DNA of 64,000 nucleotides from Domibacillus enclensis (GTDB lineage: Bacteria > Bacillota > Bacilli > Bacillales > Domibacillaceae): contig NZ_FTLX01000008.1 of NCBI RefSeq assembly GCF_900156125.1, positions 62,001 through 126,000 of the forward strand, written 5' to 3'. A program made the translations under genes and the position numbers. Positions 1 to 8,595 of this stretch are shown piece after piece (the stretch's first letter is position 1; the number at the start of each line of letters is the position of its first letter). The notes beneath the pieces are model-generated. The model saw only the letters and a list, made by a program, of their open reading frames with translations. It searched no databases and had not been told where the DNA came from.

Positions 1-107
1 ACGACGCCTGTATTGAAATGAAAAGCTGCTCCGTTCATCGATGAAACGACGTAAACAACCATTTCAGACAAAATCAGTGTCCAAATAAATGTCATAATAT
101 ATTGCAC
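1..107 (-). CDS. DUF2929 family small membrane protein (YjzD-like), 3' part outside window
   Basis: Only the first 35 codons are visible; the rest lies beyond base 1. The start is a GTG with an AAGGAGG ribosome site seven bases upstream (115-121). An ATG twelve bases further in is too far from that site. The translation begins with a hydrophobic helix ending near VVYVV and then a Ser-Met-Asn-Gly turn, which is how B. subtilis YjzD begins. In B. subtilis yjzD lies near comZ, and comZ is the next gene here, read divergently. Function of the family is unknown. The call rests on a short fragment plus synteny. Confidence 0.6.
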   Translation of the reverse strand, partial: MQYIMTFIWTLILSEMVVYVVSSMNGAAFHFNTGV

Positions 108-196
108 TGGAAAACCTCCTTCATTGAAATGTATGTACTCTGTCCATAATAGTAGCATATTATCACGGTCTCGACGTAAAAAAGTTTTGCTTTTTC

Positions 197-224
197 TTGA
201 CGATTTTTATCGTTGCTCTAAAAT
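197..224 (+). promoter_or_regulatory. Sigma-A type promoter of comZ
   Basis: TTGACG (197-202) and TAAAAT (219-224) are separated by 16 bp, about 40 bp ahead of the comZ start. In B. subtilis comZ is cotranscribed with med; here no med gene precedes it, so this promoter probably drives comZ alone. Confidence 0.6.
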
Positions 225-265
225 ATGAAGAAGAAAGAGAATATTCGTGAAAGAGGAGAGTACAT

Positions 266-448
266 ATGGAAAAAAACATGGAATTTATGCAAATTGCAAT
301 GAAATATTTGCCGGAAGCACAAGCACAGCTGCAGGAGTCTGGTGTTGATTTTTCACCGGAGCTTGCTCAGCCGTTTTTCGAAATGTTTCTAAAGGTGATG
401 CAGGAGGCTTATGACCTCGGCAAGCAGGATGCCCTTTTAGACGAATAA
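266..448 (+). CDS. comZ: ComZ, competence protein
   Basis: A 60-residue protein closely resembling B. subtilis ComZ (63 aa). It shares the FLQIAMKYLPEA-like N-terminal helix (here FMQIAMKYLPEAQ), a second helix after PELAQPF, and an acidic tail with AYxLGKxDA. In B. subtilis ComZ lowers transcription of the comG DNA-uptake operon, so it acts as a brake on competence. An AGAGGAG ribosome site precedes the ATG. The gene stands alone between its own promoter and a hairpin terminator and converges with clpB. The window also contains comK, so part of the competence network is encoded here. Confidence 0.88.
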   Translation: MEKNMEFMQIAMKYLPEAQAQLQESGVDFSPELAQPFFEMFLKVMQEAYDLGKQDALLDE

Positions 449-452
449 GATC

Positions 453-493
453 AAGCCGAACGACTGCCATTTCGCAGAATCGTTCGGCTTTTT
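453..493. terminator. Terminator between comZ and clpB
   Basis: An 11-bp stem (453-463 with 480-490) holds AAGCCGAACGA against TCGTTCGGCTT, followed by a short T run on the plus strand. It lies between the convergent comZ and clpB genes and may serve both. Confidence 0.75.
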
Positions 494-517
494 GCATCTT
501 ACTGGACCGTTTTTTTG

Positions 518-3100
518 TTAACGGACCATTAATTCTCCCTGTTCTACATCCACTGTTGCAACGGACCCTGGCAGAATAGTTCCGGCGATGATGGCTCTTG
601 CGGTCTGCGTTTCGATCTGGCGCTGGATAAATCGCTTAAGCGGGCGGGCGCCGAAAACAGGATCGTAGCCTTCTTCAGCAATTTTTTCTTTTGCTGCATC
701 GGTTACGTGCATGTCAATGCCCCGTTCCTGCAGCCGCTTTGCGAGGCCTTCGAGCACTTTCCCAGCAATGCCTTTTAAGTTTTCACGCGTCAACGGTTTA
801 AACAGCACGATGTCATCCACACGGTTAAGGAACTCAGGACGGAAGTGGCCGCGCAGCTGCGCCATTACATTCTGCTGGGCTTCCTCCGGTATTTCTCCTT
901 CCCCTCCCGCTTCTAGCAAAAAGGAGGAACCGATATTTGACGTCATAATAACAACCGTGTTTTTGCAGTCAATCATCCGCCCCTGTGAATCGGTGATCCG
1001 TCCGTCATCGAGCATTTGCAGCAGAATGTTAAACACATCAGGATGTGCTTTTTCCACTTCGTCCAAGAGCACAACAGAATACGGACGGCGGCGAATCGCT
1101 TCCGTTAATTGGCCGCCTTCTTCATAGCCGACATAGCCGGGAGGTGCACCAACGAGGCGGGAAACCGAATGCTTCTCCATGTATTCCGACATATCCAGAC
1201 GAACCATTTGCTCTTCGCTGTCGAACAAAACGTCTGCCAGTGTTTTAGCGAGCTCTGTTTTCCCAACACCGGTCGGACCGAGGAACAGAAAGGAGCCGAT
1301 CGGGCGGTTCGGGTCTTTAATGCCGGCCCGCGCGCGCAAAACGGCATCACTGACAAGGCCGACTGCTTCGTCCTGTCCAATGACCCGCTCATGCAAAATT
1401 TCCTCCAGACGCAGCAGCTTTTCACGCTCTCCTTCGACAAGCTTTGTTACGGGAATGCCCGTCCACCTCGCCACAATCGACGCAATTTCTTCCTCCGTCA
1501 CTTCTTCGCGAAGCAGTCGATTGTCTTTATCAGCTGCAGCTGATGATTCCAGCTCGGCCAGTTCTTTTTCCACGGCTGGAATTTGACCGTGGCGCAGCTC
1601 GGCAGCCCGGTTTAAATCGTAACGGCTTTCCGCATCCTCAAGCTCTCGGCGCAGCCGGTCGAGCTCCTCCCGCTTGTCCTTCACATTCATGATCGCTTCT
1701 TTTTCACCCATCCACTGCGCTTTTTTCGCATCGGCCTGTTCTTTTAAATCTGCGAGCTCTTTTTGAATTTGTTCCAGACGCACTGCGCTTTCACGGTCTT
1801 TTTCCTTCCGGAGAGCGGCTTCTTCAATTTCAAGCTGCATAACCCGGCGCATCACAGCGTCCAGCTCAGACGGCATTGAATCAATTTCCGTCCGAATCAT
1901 GGCACAAGCTTCATCAACAAGATCGATCGCTTTGTCCGGCAAAAATCGGTCTGTAATGTAGCGGTTAGACAACGCTGCCGCTGCCACAAGTGCCCGGTCA
2001 TGAATGTTCACGCCATGATGGATCTCAAACCGTTCCTTTAATCCGCGTAAAATCGAAATCGCATCCTCGATCGTCGGCTCGCTGACAAGCACCGGCTGAA
2101 AGCGGCGTTCGAGTGCCGGATCTTTTTCGATGTACTGGCGGTGTTCATCTAGCGTCGTCGCTCCGATGCAGTGAAGCTCTCCGCGTGCAAGCATCGGCTT
2201 CAGCATATTGCCCGCATCCATTGAGCCTTCTGTTTTTCCGGCTCCGACAATCGTGTGAATCTCATCGATAAACAGCAAAATGCGTCCATCGCTTCCTTTT
2301 ACTTCATTTAACACAGCCTTTAAACGCTCTTCAAACTCACCGCGGAATTTCGCCCCGGCAATCAGTGAGCTCATATCCAATGAGAAAATTGTTTTATCCT
2401 TTAATCCATCCGGGACGTCTTTACGGACAATACGCCAGGCGAGCCCTTCGACAATGGCTGTTTTTCCTGTGCCCGGCTCTCCGATCAGCACAGGATTGTT
2501 TTTTGTTTTTCTTGATAAGATACGGATCACGTGGCGGATTTCATCATCACGGCCGATGACGGGATCAATTTTCCCTGCTCTCACCTCTTCGACTAAATCA
2601 CGTCCGTATTTAGCGAGTGCTTCATAACCGGCTTCCGGGTTTTGTGTCGTCACTTTGTCATTCCCCCTGATTTCTTCGATGCTCGTTAAAATTGCTTTTT
2701 CTGTCACATGTTCATTTTGTAGAAATTTAGTTGTTTTTGTGCCTGCTGAATAAATCGATCCGGCCATATGCTCCACAGATAAGAAGGCATCTTCCCACTT
2801 CTCCTGAAGACGGACTGCTTGCTGAAACCATGTGTTTAAGCCTCCGGATAAATAAGCACCGTACTGGGCGTTGCCGGAAACAGCAGGCTTTGATTTCAGC
2901 TCTTCCTGCACAAATGAAAGCAAAGCTGCTCTGGACAAGCCTGCTCTTTCCAGGATGCGGACAAATAATCCGTCTTCCTTTGCAGCCAGCGCCGTTAATA
3001 GATGTACGGTGTCCACATCCGAATGGTTTCGCTCCACCGCACTTTGCTGGGCGGCTGCCAGTGCTTCCTGCATCGTGTACGTCATTTTTTCCATATTCAT
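518..3100 (-). CDS. clpB: ClpB, ATP-dependent disaggregase
   Basis: Hexameric AAA+ chaperone of 860 residues that works with DnaK to resolubilise aggregated protein. Domains in order: Clp_N repeats (about 1-145), first AAA+ module with Walker A GEPGTGKT, a coiled-coil middle domain (about 400-520) that separates ClpB from ClpC, second AAA+ module with [12 protein letters not shown], and a C-terminal D2-small domain. ATG at 3100 is preferred because AAAGGGG lies eight bases upstream; a TTG two codons earlier is too close to it. B. subtilis 168 has no clpB but many other Bacillaceae do. A CtsR operator overlaps the ribosome site, so heat-shock control by CtsR is expected. Confidence 0.97.
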   Translation of the reverse strand: MNMEKMTYTMQEALAAAQQSAVERNHSDVDTVHLLTALAAKEDGLFVRILERAGLSRAALLSFVQEELKSKPAVSGNAQYGAYLSGGLNTWFQQAVRLQEKWEDAFLSVEHMAGSIYSAGTKTTKFLQNEHVTEKAILTSIEEIRGNDKVTTQNPEAGYEALAKYGRDLVEEVRAGKIDPVIGRDDEIRHVIRILSRKTKNNPVLIGEPGTGKTAIVEGLAWRIVRKDVPDGLKDKTIFSLDMSSLIAGAKFRGEFEERLKAVLNEVKGSDGRILLFIDEIHTIVGAGKTEGSMDAGNMLKPMLARGELHCIGATTLDEHRQYIEKDPALERRFQPVLVSEPTIEDAISILRGLKERFEIHHGVNIHDRALVAAAALSNRYITDRFLPDKAIDLVDEACAMIRTEIDSMPSELDAVMRRVMQLEIEEAALRKEKDRESAVRLEQIQKELADLKEQADAKKAQWMGEKEAIMNVKDKREELDRLRRELEDAESRYDLNRAAELRHGQIPAVEKELAELESSAAADKDNRLLREEVTEEEIASIVARWTGIPVTKLVEGEREKLLRLEEILHERVIGQDEAVGLVSDAVLRARAGIKDPNRPIGSFLFLGPTGVGKTELAKTLADVLFDSEEQMVRLDMSEYMEKHSVSRLVGAPPGYVGYEEGGQLTEAIRRRPYSVVLLDEVEKAHPDVFNILLQMLDDGRITDSQGRMIDCKNTVVIMTSNIGSSFLLEAGGEGEIPEEAQQNVMAQLRGHFRPEFLNRVDDIVLFKPLTRENLKGIAGKVLEGLAKRLQERGIDMHVTDAAKEKIAEEGYDPVFGARPLKRFIQRQIETQTARAIIAGTILPGSVATVDVEQGELMVR

Positions 3101-3112
3101 CGTCAAAACCCC

Positions 3113-3129
3113 TTTGACCTTTTTTGACC
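3113..3129 (-). promoter_or_regulatory. CtsR operator of clpB
   Basis: On the minus strand two GGTCAAA heptamers are separated by AAA, a perfect match to the CtsR direct repeat (RGTCAAA-NAN-RGTCAAA). The site lies just downstream of the -10 element and its inner heptamer overlaps the Shine-Dalgarno sequence, so bound CtsR would block transcription of clpB. Confidence 0.9.
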
Positions 3130-3138
3130 TTTGAGTTT

Positions 3139-3167
3139 ATTTTAATCGATTTCCCATCATTGCGCAA
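3139..3167 (-). promoter_or_regulatory. Sigma-A type promoter of clpB
   Basis: On the minus strand TTGCGC (3162-3167) and TAAAAT (3139-3144) are spaced by 17 bp. The start point would fall in or next to the CtsR operator. Confidence 0.75.
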
Positions 3168-3236
3168 AGGATACGGCGTGAAAAAAGATGAATATATTGT
3201 TAAACTAGCAGAAGCAAAAAATAGTGGAGGATGAAA

Positions 3237-4052
3237 ATGGAAGACTTTATTTTATGGATGAAATACTTGTTTTTAGGGATGTTTCAAGGACTGACCGAGC
3301 CAATCCCGGTGTCATCAAGCGGGCATCTCCAGCTGGCGCAATACTTTTTTGGTCTGAACATTGAGGGGATGACCTTTGAACTGCTCGTCAACTCTGCCTC
3401 CCTGCTGGCTGTTCTCGTCATTTACCGGGAAGACATCGTGCGTCTCGCCTCCAATGGCCTGCGTTACATGCGGCACCGGGACTCGTCTGACCGGTCAGAA
3501 TTTATGTTTATTGTCTACCTGGTTGTTGCAACGATTCCTGCCGGCGTTATTGGCCTTCTTTTTAATGACTACATTTCCGAGCAGCTGTCCAGTGTGAAAA
3601 CCGTTGCGATCACGCTCATTATCACCGGGATCGCCTTGTTTTTAATCCGGAATTTGCGAGGGCGGAAAAACGATGGCGACATGACCATGAAGGACGCGGT
3701 TTTAATTGGGCTCGCGCAGGCTGTTGCGCTTATTCCCGGCATCAGCCGCTCAGGCGCGACAATTGTGGCCGCCATGGGACTTGGCATGAAGCAGGAAACC
3801 GCCTTGCGCTTTTCTTTTCTTTTGTTTATTCCCATCAGCTTTGGCGGGATGATATTAAGCTTCAGCGATCTTTTAAAGGACCCGCTGCTTAACGAGCTGG
3901 CGATCCCGTATTTGCTTGCTTTTATCGGATCCTTTGTGCTGTCTTATTTTTCATTAAAATGGTTTATGGGCATTATGGCAAAAGGCAATTTAATTTACTT
4001 TTCCATTTACTGCTTTATCATCGGACCGGTCGTTTTATTTCTTACGTGGTGA
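3237..4052 (+). CDS. uppP: UppP, undecaprenyl-diphosphatase
   Basis: Integral membrane enzyme of 271 residues that converts undecaprenyl diphosphate to the monophosphate lipid carrier for cell-wall synthesis; overexpression gives bacitracin resistance in relatives. Both family signatures are present: [13 protein letters not shown] near residue 20 and PGISRSGAT near residue 175, which together form the active site, with about eight hydrophobic helices around them. The start at 3237 is six bases after GTGGAGG; the ATG at 3231 abuts that site and is unlikely. Position four of the first motif has Pro where most family members have Phe (TEPIP instead of TEFLP). The gene is monocistronic and precedes the Fnr-like gene. 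Confidence 0.93.
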   Translation: MEDFILWMKYLFLGMFQGLTEPIPVSSSGHLQLAQYFFGLNIEGMTFELLVNSASLLAVLVIYREDIVRLASNGLRYMRHRDSSDRSEFMFIVYLVVATIPAGVIGLLFNDYISEQLSSVKTVAITLIITGIALFLIRNLRGRKNDGDMTMKDAVLIGLAQAVALIPGISRSGATIVAAMGLGMKQETALRFSFLLFIPISFGGMILSFSDLLKDPLLNELAIPYLLAFIGSFVLSYFSLKWFMGIMAKGNLIYFSIYCFIIGPVVLFLTW

Positions 4053-4059
4053 AGAAGCA

Positions 4060-4088
4060 TTGCTACTTCCTGTTTTCCCCGTTAAAAT
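4060..4088 (+). promoter_or_regulatory. Promoter of the Fnr-like gene
   Basis: TTGCTA (4060-4065) and TAAAAT (4083-4088) with a 17-bp spacer sit 24 bp ahead of the start codon. I see no obvious Fnr palindrome next to it. Confidence 0.5.
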
Positions 4089-4111
4089 AGGAGAAAAAGG
4101 GGTGAACCCTC

Positions 4112-4804
4112 ATGGCATTTGAAACTGAGCTTGCACGAGCGCTTGAAGACCTGTTTGAAAGTGAACGCAAGGTCCGCCCGTTTAAAAAAGGCACGTATCT
4201 TTTTCAGGAAGGCGAGCCAGCGACAGACATCTTCTGGCTCCGCTCCGGCAAAGTACAAGTCGGCAAGGTCATTCCTGACGGACGTGAGTTAACGATACGT
4301 GTCTCTCAAAAAAGCGATATGCTCATCGAAATGACGCTGTTTGAACAGCAGGCTGCTTACATGATGAACGCAAGAGCCATTGAAAACGGCGAGGTCTGGA
4401 CGGTTTCGCGCCAGTCACTCGAGCACATGCTTACTTCCAGGCCTGAGCTGATGGTCAGCTGGCTCCGTTACACACAAACCGATCATCTGCGGACGCAGTC
4501 AAAGCTTCGCGATCTCGTGTTAAACGGCAAAAAAGGCGGCGTCTACTCCACCTTAATCCGAATGGGCAATACATTCGGCAAGCAAACAGCAGACGGCCTT
4601 TTTCTCGATGTGCCGCTGACCAATCAGGAAATGGCTAATTTATGCGGCACCTCGCGAGAAGTCGTCAACCGGCTGCTGGCTGATTTAAAAAAACAGGGTG
4701 TGATCAAAATGAAGCGGAATCAGATTACCCTTTGTGATATTGACTACCTAAAAAAAGAAATTAACTGCGAAAACTGTCCAATCGATATTTGCCAAATTGA
4801 TTAA
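4112..4804 (+). CDS. fnr: Fnr-type oxygen-responsive regulator with C-terminal Fe-S motif
   Basis: Crp/Fnr family regulator of 230 residues: a cyclic-nucleotide-binding-like beta barrel (about 15-125), a dimer helix, and a winged helix (about 150-215) with the recognition stretch CGTSREVVNRLL. The C-terminus carries Cys219, Cys222 and Cys227 in CENCPIDIC. This is the CxxCxxxxC arrangement that binds a [4Fe-4S] cluster in B. subtilis Fnr, unlike the N-terminal cysteines of E. coli FNR. It probably activates anaerobic genes such as those for nitrate respiration, but no target operon is visible in the window. GGGGTGA precedes the ATG. Confidence 0.85.
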   Translation: MAFETELARALEDLFESERKVRPFKKGTYLFQEGEPATDIFWLRSGKVQVGKVIPDGRELTIRVSQKSDMLIEMTLFEQQAAYMMNARAIENGEVWTVSRQSLEHMLTSRPELMVSWLRYTQTDHLRTQSKLRDLVLNGKKGGVYSTLIRMGNTFGKQTADGLFLDVPLTNQEMANLCGTSREVVNRLLADLKKQGVIKMKRNQITLCDIDYLKKEINCENCPIDICQID

Positions 4805-4838
4805 AAAAAGAAGGTTCCGCGTCGGAACCTTCTTTTTT
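4803..4838. terminator. Bidirectional terminator, fnr / yitW
   Basis: Perfect 11-bp stem AAGAAGGTTCC with a five-base loop (4808-4818 with 4824-4834), flanked by A and T runs, so it can stop transcripts from both strands. Confidence 0.9.
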
Positions 4839-5145
4839 ATTGAATACCGAGGGCAATTTTTGCGTAGCGTGACATCATGTCCCGCGACCATACCGGTGTC
4901 CAGACGATATTCGTTTCGACTTCTGTTACTTCTGGAATGTCTGATAAAGCGGCTTTCACTTGATCGACAATAACGCCTGCTAACGGGCAGCCCATTGATG
5001 TAAGTGTCATCGTGACCGTCGTTTTGCCTGCATCGTCCATATCCACGTCGTACACCAGTCCAAGATTGACGATATCAATACCAAGCTCCGGATCGACAAC
5101 CTGCTCTAGTGCACCCATAATATTATCTTTCAAATCTTGATCCAC
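4837..5145 (-). CDS. yitW: YitW, MIP18/DUF59 iron-sulfur assembly factor
   Basis: A 102-residue single-domain DUF59 protein, the same length as B. subtilis YitW. The family helps insert or mature Fe-S clusters (SufT, PaaD and MIP18 relatives). Visible features are the LEQVVDPELGIDIVNLGLVYDV core and the reactive cysteine in MTLTSMGCPL. The longer open frame to 5193 lacks a ribosome site; the GTG at 5145 has AAGGAG eight bases upstream and gives the expected length. It is divergent from yitU, which is its neighbour in B. subtilis too. Confidence 0.9.
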   Translation of the reverse strand: MDQDLKDNIMGALEQVVDPELGIDIVNLGLVYDVDMDDAGKTTVTMTLTSMGCPLAGVIVDQVKAALSDIPEVTEVETNIVWTPVWSRDMMSRYAKIALGIQ

Positions 5146-5289
5146 ATAAAACACTCCTTCTTTGAATACGTATAGCTTTATCATAACAGACATCCAGCGA
5201 AATGATGAGTAAAAAGCCTGTTCCTTTGCAAATAGCCCGAAGTGCCACTACACTTATAGATAAGAACGACAAAGGAGTGATAGGGACGT

Positions 5290-6108
5290 ATGGAGAAACA
5301 TTTAATTGTCTTAGACCTTGACGGAACACTGTTAACCGATGAAAAAACGATCTCTCCCCGCACAAAGCAAACCATCCGCAAAACAATGGAGCTTGGCCAC
5401 GAGGTCATGATCGCCACAGGGAGGCCATTCCGGTCAAGTGCCCCTTATTATGCAGAGCTCGGCTTAAAAACACCCATTGTCAACTTCAACGGCGCCTTTG
5501 TTCACCATCCCGGGAATCAAAAATGGGGCATGTTCCATGAACCGATGGAATTAAAAACCGCTGTTGATATTGTGGAGGCATGCAATGATTTTGATTTCCA
5601 CAATATTATCGCGGAAGTGCTCGACAACGTTTACTTCCATTATCACGATGAAAAGCTGATTGATGTGTTTAAAATGGGCAACCCGCTTGTAACGACCGGT
5701 GATCTGCGGGAAAAGCTGACCGATCACCCCACAAGCATGCTCATCCATGCAACAGAAGAGCAGGTGCCGGACATACGCCGCCATTTAAGCGACGTCCATG
5801 CAGAAGTCATCGACCACCGCCGCTGGGGCGCCCCATGGCACGTTATCGAAATTGTCAAAAGCGGCTTAAGCAAAGCAGTCGGCTTAAAGCGTGTCTCTGA
5901 CTGGATCGGCATTCCGCCTGAGCGAATCATTGCGTTCGGCGACGAGGACAATGATTTGGAAATGATTGAGTATGCGGGAACCGGTGTCGCTATGGGCAAT
6001 GCCATTCACCCATTAAAATCGATCGCCAATGCCACGACGCTGTCGAACGAAGAAGACGGCATCGCCCTTTTCCTGGAGGATCGCCTTTCCTTAAAAACAA
6101 GCGTATAA
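5290..6108 (+). CDS. yitU: YitU, Cof-type HAD phosphatase
   Basis: HAD-superfamily hydrolase of 272 residues with a C2B (Cof) cap. Motif I is DLDGTLL at residues 9-15, motif II is the Thr in IATGRP, motif III the Lys of SGLSKAVGL, and motif IV GDEDNDLEM. B. subtilis YitU and relatives dephosphorylate FMN precursors and sugar phosphates; the natural substrate here is inferred, not shown. The ribosome site is weak (AGGG four bases from the ATG), with a better AAAGGAG twelve bases away. The divergent neighbour is yitW. Confidence 0.88.
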   Translation: MEKHLIVLDLDGTLLTDEKTISPRTKQTIRKTMELGHEVMIATGRPFRSSAPYYAELGLKTPIVNFNGAFVHHPGNQKWGMFHEPMELKTAVDIVEACNDFDFHNIIAEVLDNVYFHYHDEKLIDVFKMGNPLVTTGDLREKLTDHPTSMLIHATEEQVPDIRRHLSDVHAEVIDHRRWGAPWHVIEIVKSGLSKAVGLKRVSDWIGIPPERIIAFGDEDNDLEMIEYAGTGVAMGNAIHPLKSIANATTLSNEEDGIALFLEDRLSLKTSV

Positions 6109-6150
6109 CCAAAAAACCCCCTCACCAGTTCTTGGTGAGAGGGTTTTTGG
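6109..6150. terminator. Bidirectional terminator, yitU / amylase-like gene
   Basis: Long stem of about 18 bp centred on CTCACCA-gttct-TGGTGAG, extended by A/T and C/G runs on both sides. It fills the gap between two convergent genes. Confidence 0.9.
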
Positions 6151-7650
6151 TTAAGACTTCGCTGCTTTTCTGCCGCGCTTCCAGACAATATAAAGAAACA
6201 CGATAAAGACGACCCAGACAGCAGCCATTGCAGCAATAAAGGCATAATTAATGCCTGTTTTCTCCGCAAGCGCATAGATCTCCGCTTCTTCGCGGTCTAG
6301 AATAATGGTGAATTCACCATCTGCCGCCCGCGACATATCTCCGTTTAACAGCCCGCGCAGCTCTTTATTTTCATCAAGCGCTGAAGCAGGGATGGAGACA
6401 TTTTGTGTTTCCCCTGTATTGTTAATGGCGACAACGATCGTTTCATCCTCATACTGCCGCTTGAACACCGACATGCCATTTTCATCCAAGAGCGGTTCAT
6501 ATGTCCCGCGCCGCAGTGCCGGAAGCTCCTGGCGCAAAGCAGCAATTTGCTTTATGTAGTCCACTAGCTCCTGGTCGGTCCGGAAATTCATCAAACCGTG
6601 CGCATCCGGTCCGCTTTCCCCGTTTTGGGCGATTTCCGATCCGTAAAACAAAGCAGGCGTACCTGGGACTGTATACATATACGTTAACGCCATCCGCCAG
6701 CGGGCACCCGGGAACATGTTTTCATTTGCCATGTCCAGTGTAAAACGATCCGTTAAAGAAGAATCCGTTAAATGAATGGCCTGCATCGCATTGTTCAGTG
6801 TCGCTTGCTCTTCCTGAAGCAGGTTCATTACGTCCTCTGACGGACGATCTATCGTCGCAAACTGTTCACGGAGCGGCTCCTGAAGCCAGGAAGACGTCAC
6901 TGCGTCAAGACCCGCTTCTTCGTAAGCTGCCGCATCCGCCATTGTTGCATCCGTCATTTCACCGATCAAATGACGCTCCGGCAGGGCTTCGTCAAATGCA
7001 GTCCAGAATGAAGGCTGAGCAGCCGACGCATTACTGAAAAAATAGCCGTCAATGCCAGTCTGTTCTGCCAGTGAAACAGCGGATTCGACAAGCGCCGACT
7101 GAACAGCCGGATTATCCGTGTTGACGAGTGCCATTTCACCAAGCCAGTCCGGCTCCTGCATGCTGTCCACTTCAGTAAACCAGCCCGACTTGTCTGCGTC
7201 ATCCAGCCAGACATTTTCTGTGCTCGCGCGCGTCGCAGGGAAATCCACAAGGACGCGCATGTTTTTTTCATGTGCGCTGTTCACCAGCGATTTCAGCTCC
7301 TGCTCACTGCCGAACTGGGGATTTAGTTTCGAGTAATCCGTTATGCTGTATCCATGATAAGCACCCGCTTCGTTTTCAAAAACAGGCGAAAGGACAATCG
7401 ATGTGATGCCAAGCTCCTGTAAATACTCAAGCTTGTCTTGAATGCCCTTGAAATCGCCCCCTTGATACGCAGACGGATCGTTGTTGTCGGTTTGCTCATC
7501 ATTTGACCGGTCGCCATTCATAAACCGGTCTGTCATTATAAAATACATCGTTTCATCATGCCAGCCCTCTTTCTTTTCCTCTGCAGCTGCTGACTGTGCA
7601 GAGAAAAGGAGAAAGGGAATCATGACAAGCGAAAATAATCGTCTTTTCAC
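6151..7650 (-). CDS. Membrane-anchored GH13 alpha-amylase homologue, catalytic residues mostly lost
   Basis: A 499-residue protein with a signal peptide (cleavage near AAAEE, residue 24), a GH13 barrel (about 30-380), a beta C-domain, and one C-terminal membrane helix (about 468-488) ending in KRGRKAAKS. It should therefore sit outside the cell, tethered to the membrane. The four GH13 signatures are degenerate. Region I keeps Asp136 but lacks Asn-His. Region II reads GYFFSNAS, so the invariant Arg is Phe204 and the nucleophile Asp is Ser206. Region III keeps Glu231 (LIGEMTD). Region IV reads LDMANEN and has lost His-Asp. Only one of three catalytic carboxylates remains. The frame is intact and the start is GTG after GGAGG, so this looks like a maintained pseudo-enzyme that may bind glucan rather than a decaying gene. 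Confidence 0.85.
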   Translation of the reverse strand: MKRRLFSLVMIPFLLFSAQSAAAEEKKEGWHDETMYFIMTDRFMNGDRSNDEQTDNNDPSAYQGGDFKGIQDKLEYLQELGITSIVLSPVFENEAGAYHGYSITDYSKLNPQFGSEQELKSLVNSAHEKNMRVLVDFPATRASTENVWLDDADKSGWFTEVDSMQEPDWLGEMALVNTDNPAVQSALVESAVSLAEQTGIDGYFFSNASAAQPSFWTAFDEALPERHLIGEMTDATMADAAAYEEAGLDAVTSSWLQEPLREQFATIDRPSEDVMNLLQEEQATLNNAMQAIHLTDSSLTDRFTLDMANENMFPGARWRMALTYMYTVPGTPALFYGSEIAQNGESGPDAHGLMNFRTDQELVDYIKQIAALRQELPALRRGTYEPLLDENGMSVFKRQYEDETIVVAINNTGETQNVSIPASALDENKELRGLLNGDMSRAADGEFTIILDREEAEIYALAEKTGINYAFIAAMAAVWVVFIVFLYIVWKRGRKAAKS

Positions 7651-7690
7651 TGCCTGTTTCCTCCCGCGCCAAAGTGTTCAATCTCCATTT

Positions 7691-7719
7691 AGCGTACGCT
7701 TTTTCCCTTATGGCGTCAA
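7691..7719 (-). promoter_or_regulatory. Possible promoter of the amylase-like gene
   Basis: On the minus strand TTGACG (7714-7719) and a weak TACGCT (7691-7696) are 17 bp apart, about 40 bp before the GTG start. It separates this gene from the carotenoid operon upstream. Confidence 0.4.
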
Positions 7720-7755
7720 TTGAAGGAACCATTGTTCAAGAAACAGACACGGTTT

Positions 7756-8595
7756 TTATGAAATAAAAGATAAAATTTCTTTTTTCTTGCTGCTTGATAC
7801 AACATTTCTGCGCGTAAACACGTCATACTGATTCATCCGCACTTCATCCAAAATCGCCCGGTAAAAAAGGGCTGCTGCCATCACGGGAAAACGTGAATGT
7901 GACGGATAAAGTGAAAATGTTTTCGAGGCTTCCTCGTACTGTTTTTCAGCTTCCTGGGCCATTTCTTCCCATACTGCAACAAACGCATCGTTGATGGCGC
8001 CTGCTTTTAAAGCAGCTTCTGCCAGCCCGTGCTTGTCCATGATGTCACGCGGCAAATAAAGCCGCCCCTTTTCGCGATCTTCACCTACATCCCGCAAGAT
8101 GTTGGTAATTTGCATGGCATTGCCTAATTGAACCGCGCCTTCCCAAAGCTCATCCTGCTGATCCGGAGCTAAAATCGGCAGCAGCATAATCCCGACCGTC
8201 CCCGCCACATGATACGAATAGTCAAGCACGTCCTCCATTGTTTGAAACGAGCGCTCATCCAGATCCATTTGCTGACCCTTCAGCATATCGAAAAAGGGAG
8301 CCGGCGAAAAAGAAAATCGATCTGAGGCATCACGCAGCGCAATCCAGAGTGGGTCATCATTCGGCAGCTCCCCGTTGAAGAATCGCTCCGTTTCTTTCTG
8401 AAAGACAGCCAGTGATTCCACCGGTGCATCTCCTTCGTCAACAATGTCATCTGCTCTCCGGCAAAAAGCGTAGGTTGCCGCCACGGCAAGCCGGCCGTCC
8501 TCCGGCAGTTTAGAAAAAGCTGCATAGAACGTTTTTGAGTGGTGCTTCATGACGTCTTCACATATTTGGTACGCGCGTGCTGTATTCATGATCAT
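7756..8595 (-). CDS. crtM: CrtM-like squalene/phytoene synthase (4,4'-diapophytoene synthase)
   Basis: All-helical isoprenoid synthase of 279 residues that joins two prenyl diphosphates head to head; next to CrtN-type genes the likely reaction is 2 farnesyl-PP to C30 diapophytoene. The two aspartate-rich metal sites are RRADDIVDE (about residues 46-54) and NILRDVGEDREKGRLYLP. The start overlaps the 3' end of the upstream desaturase gene by 38 bp, with AAAGAGG just ahead; ATG at 8589 is an equally good start. It is the third gene of the carotenoid operon. B. subtilis has a relative, yisP, near yisK and yisL, so the position is conserved. A squalene product cannot be excluded from sequence. Confidence 0.85.
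   Translation of the reverse strand: MIMNTARAYQICEDVMKHHSKTFYAAFSKLPEDGRLAVAATYAFCRRADDIVDEGDAPVESLAVFQKETERFFNGELPNDDPLWIALRDASDRFSFSPAPFFDMLKGQQMDLDERSFQTMEDVLDYSYHVAGTVGIMLLPILAPDQQDELWEGAVQLGNAMQITNILRDVGEDREKGRLYLPRDIMDKHGLAEAALKAGAINDAFVAVWEEMAQEAEKQYEEASKTFSLYPSHSRFPVMAAALFYRAILDEVRMNQYDVFTRRNVVSSSKKKEILSFIS

Noticed and set aside
1105-1440. Long open frames on other frames inside clpB, addA, addB, yhgE and prsA
   Set aside because: They are shadows of strongly supported genes, with no ribosome sites and no recognisable domains.
6151-7650. Amylase-like gene as a decaying pseudogene
   Set aside because: The frame, signal peptide, C-domain and anchor are all intact; losses are limited to catalytic positions.
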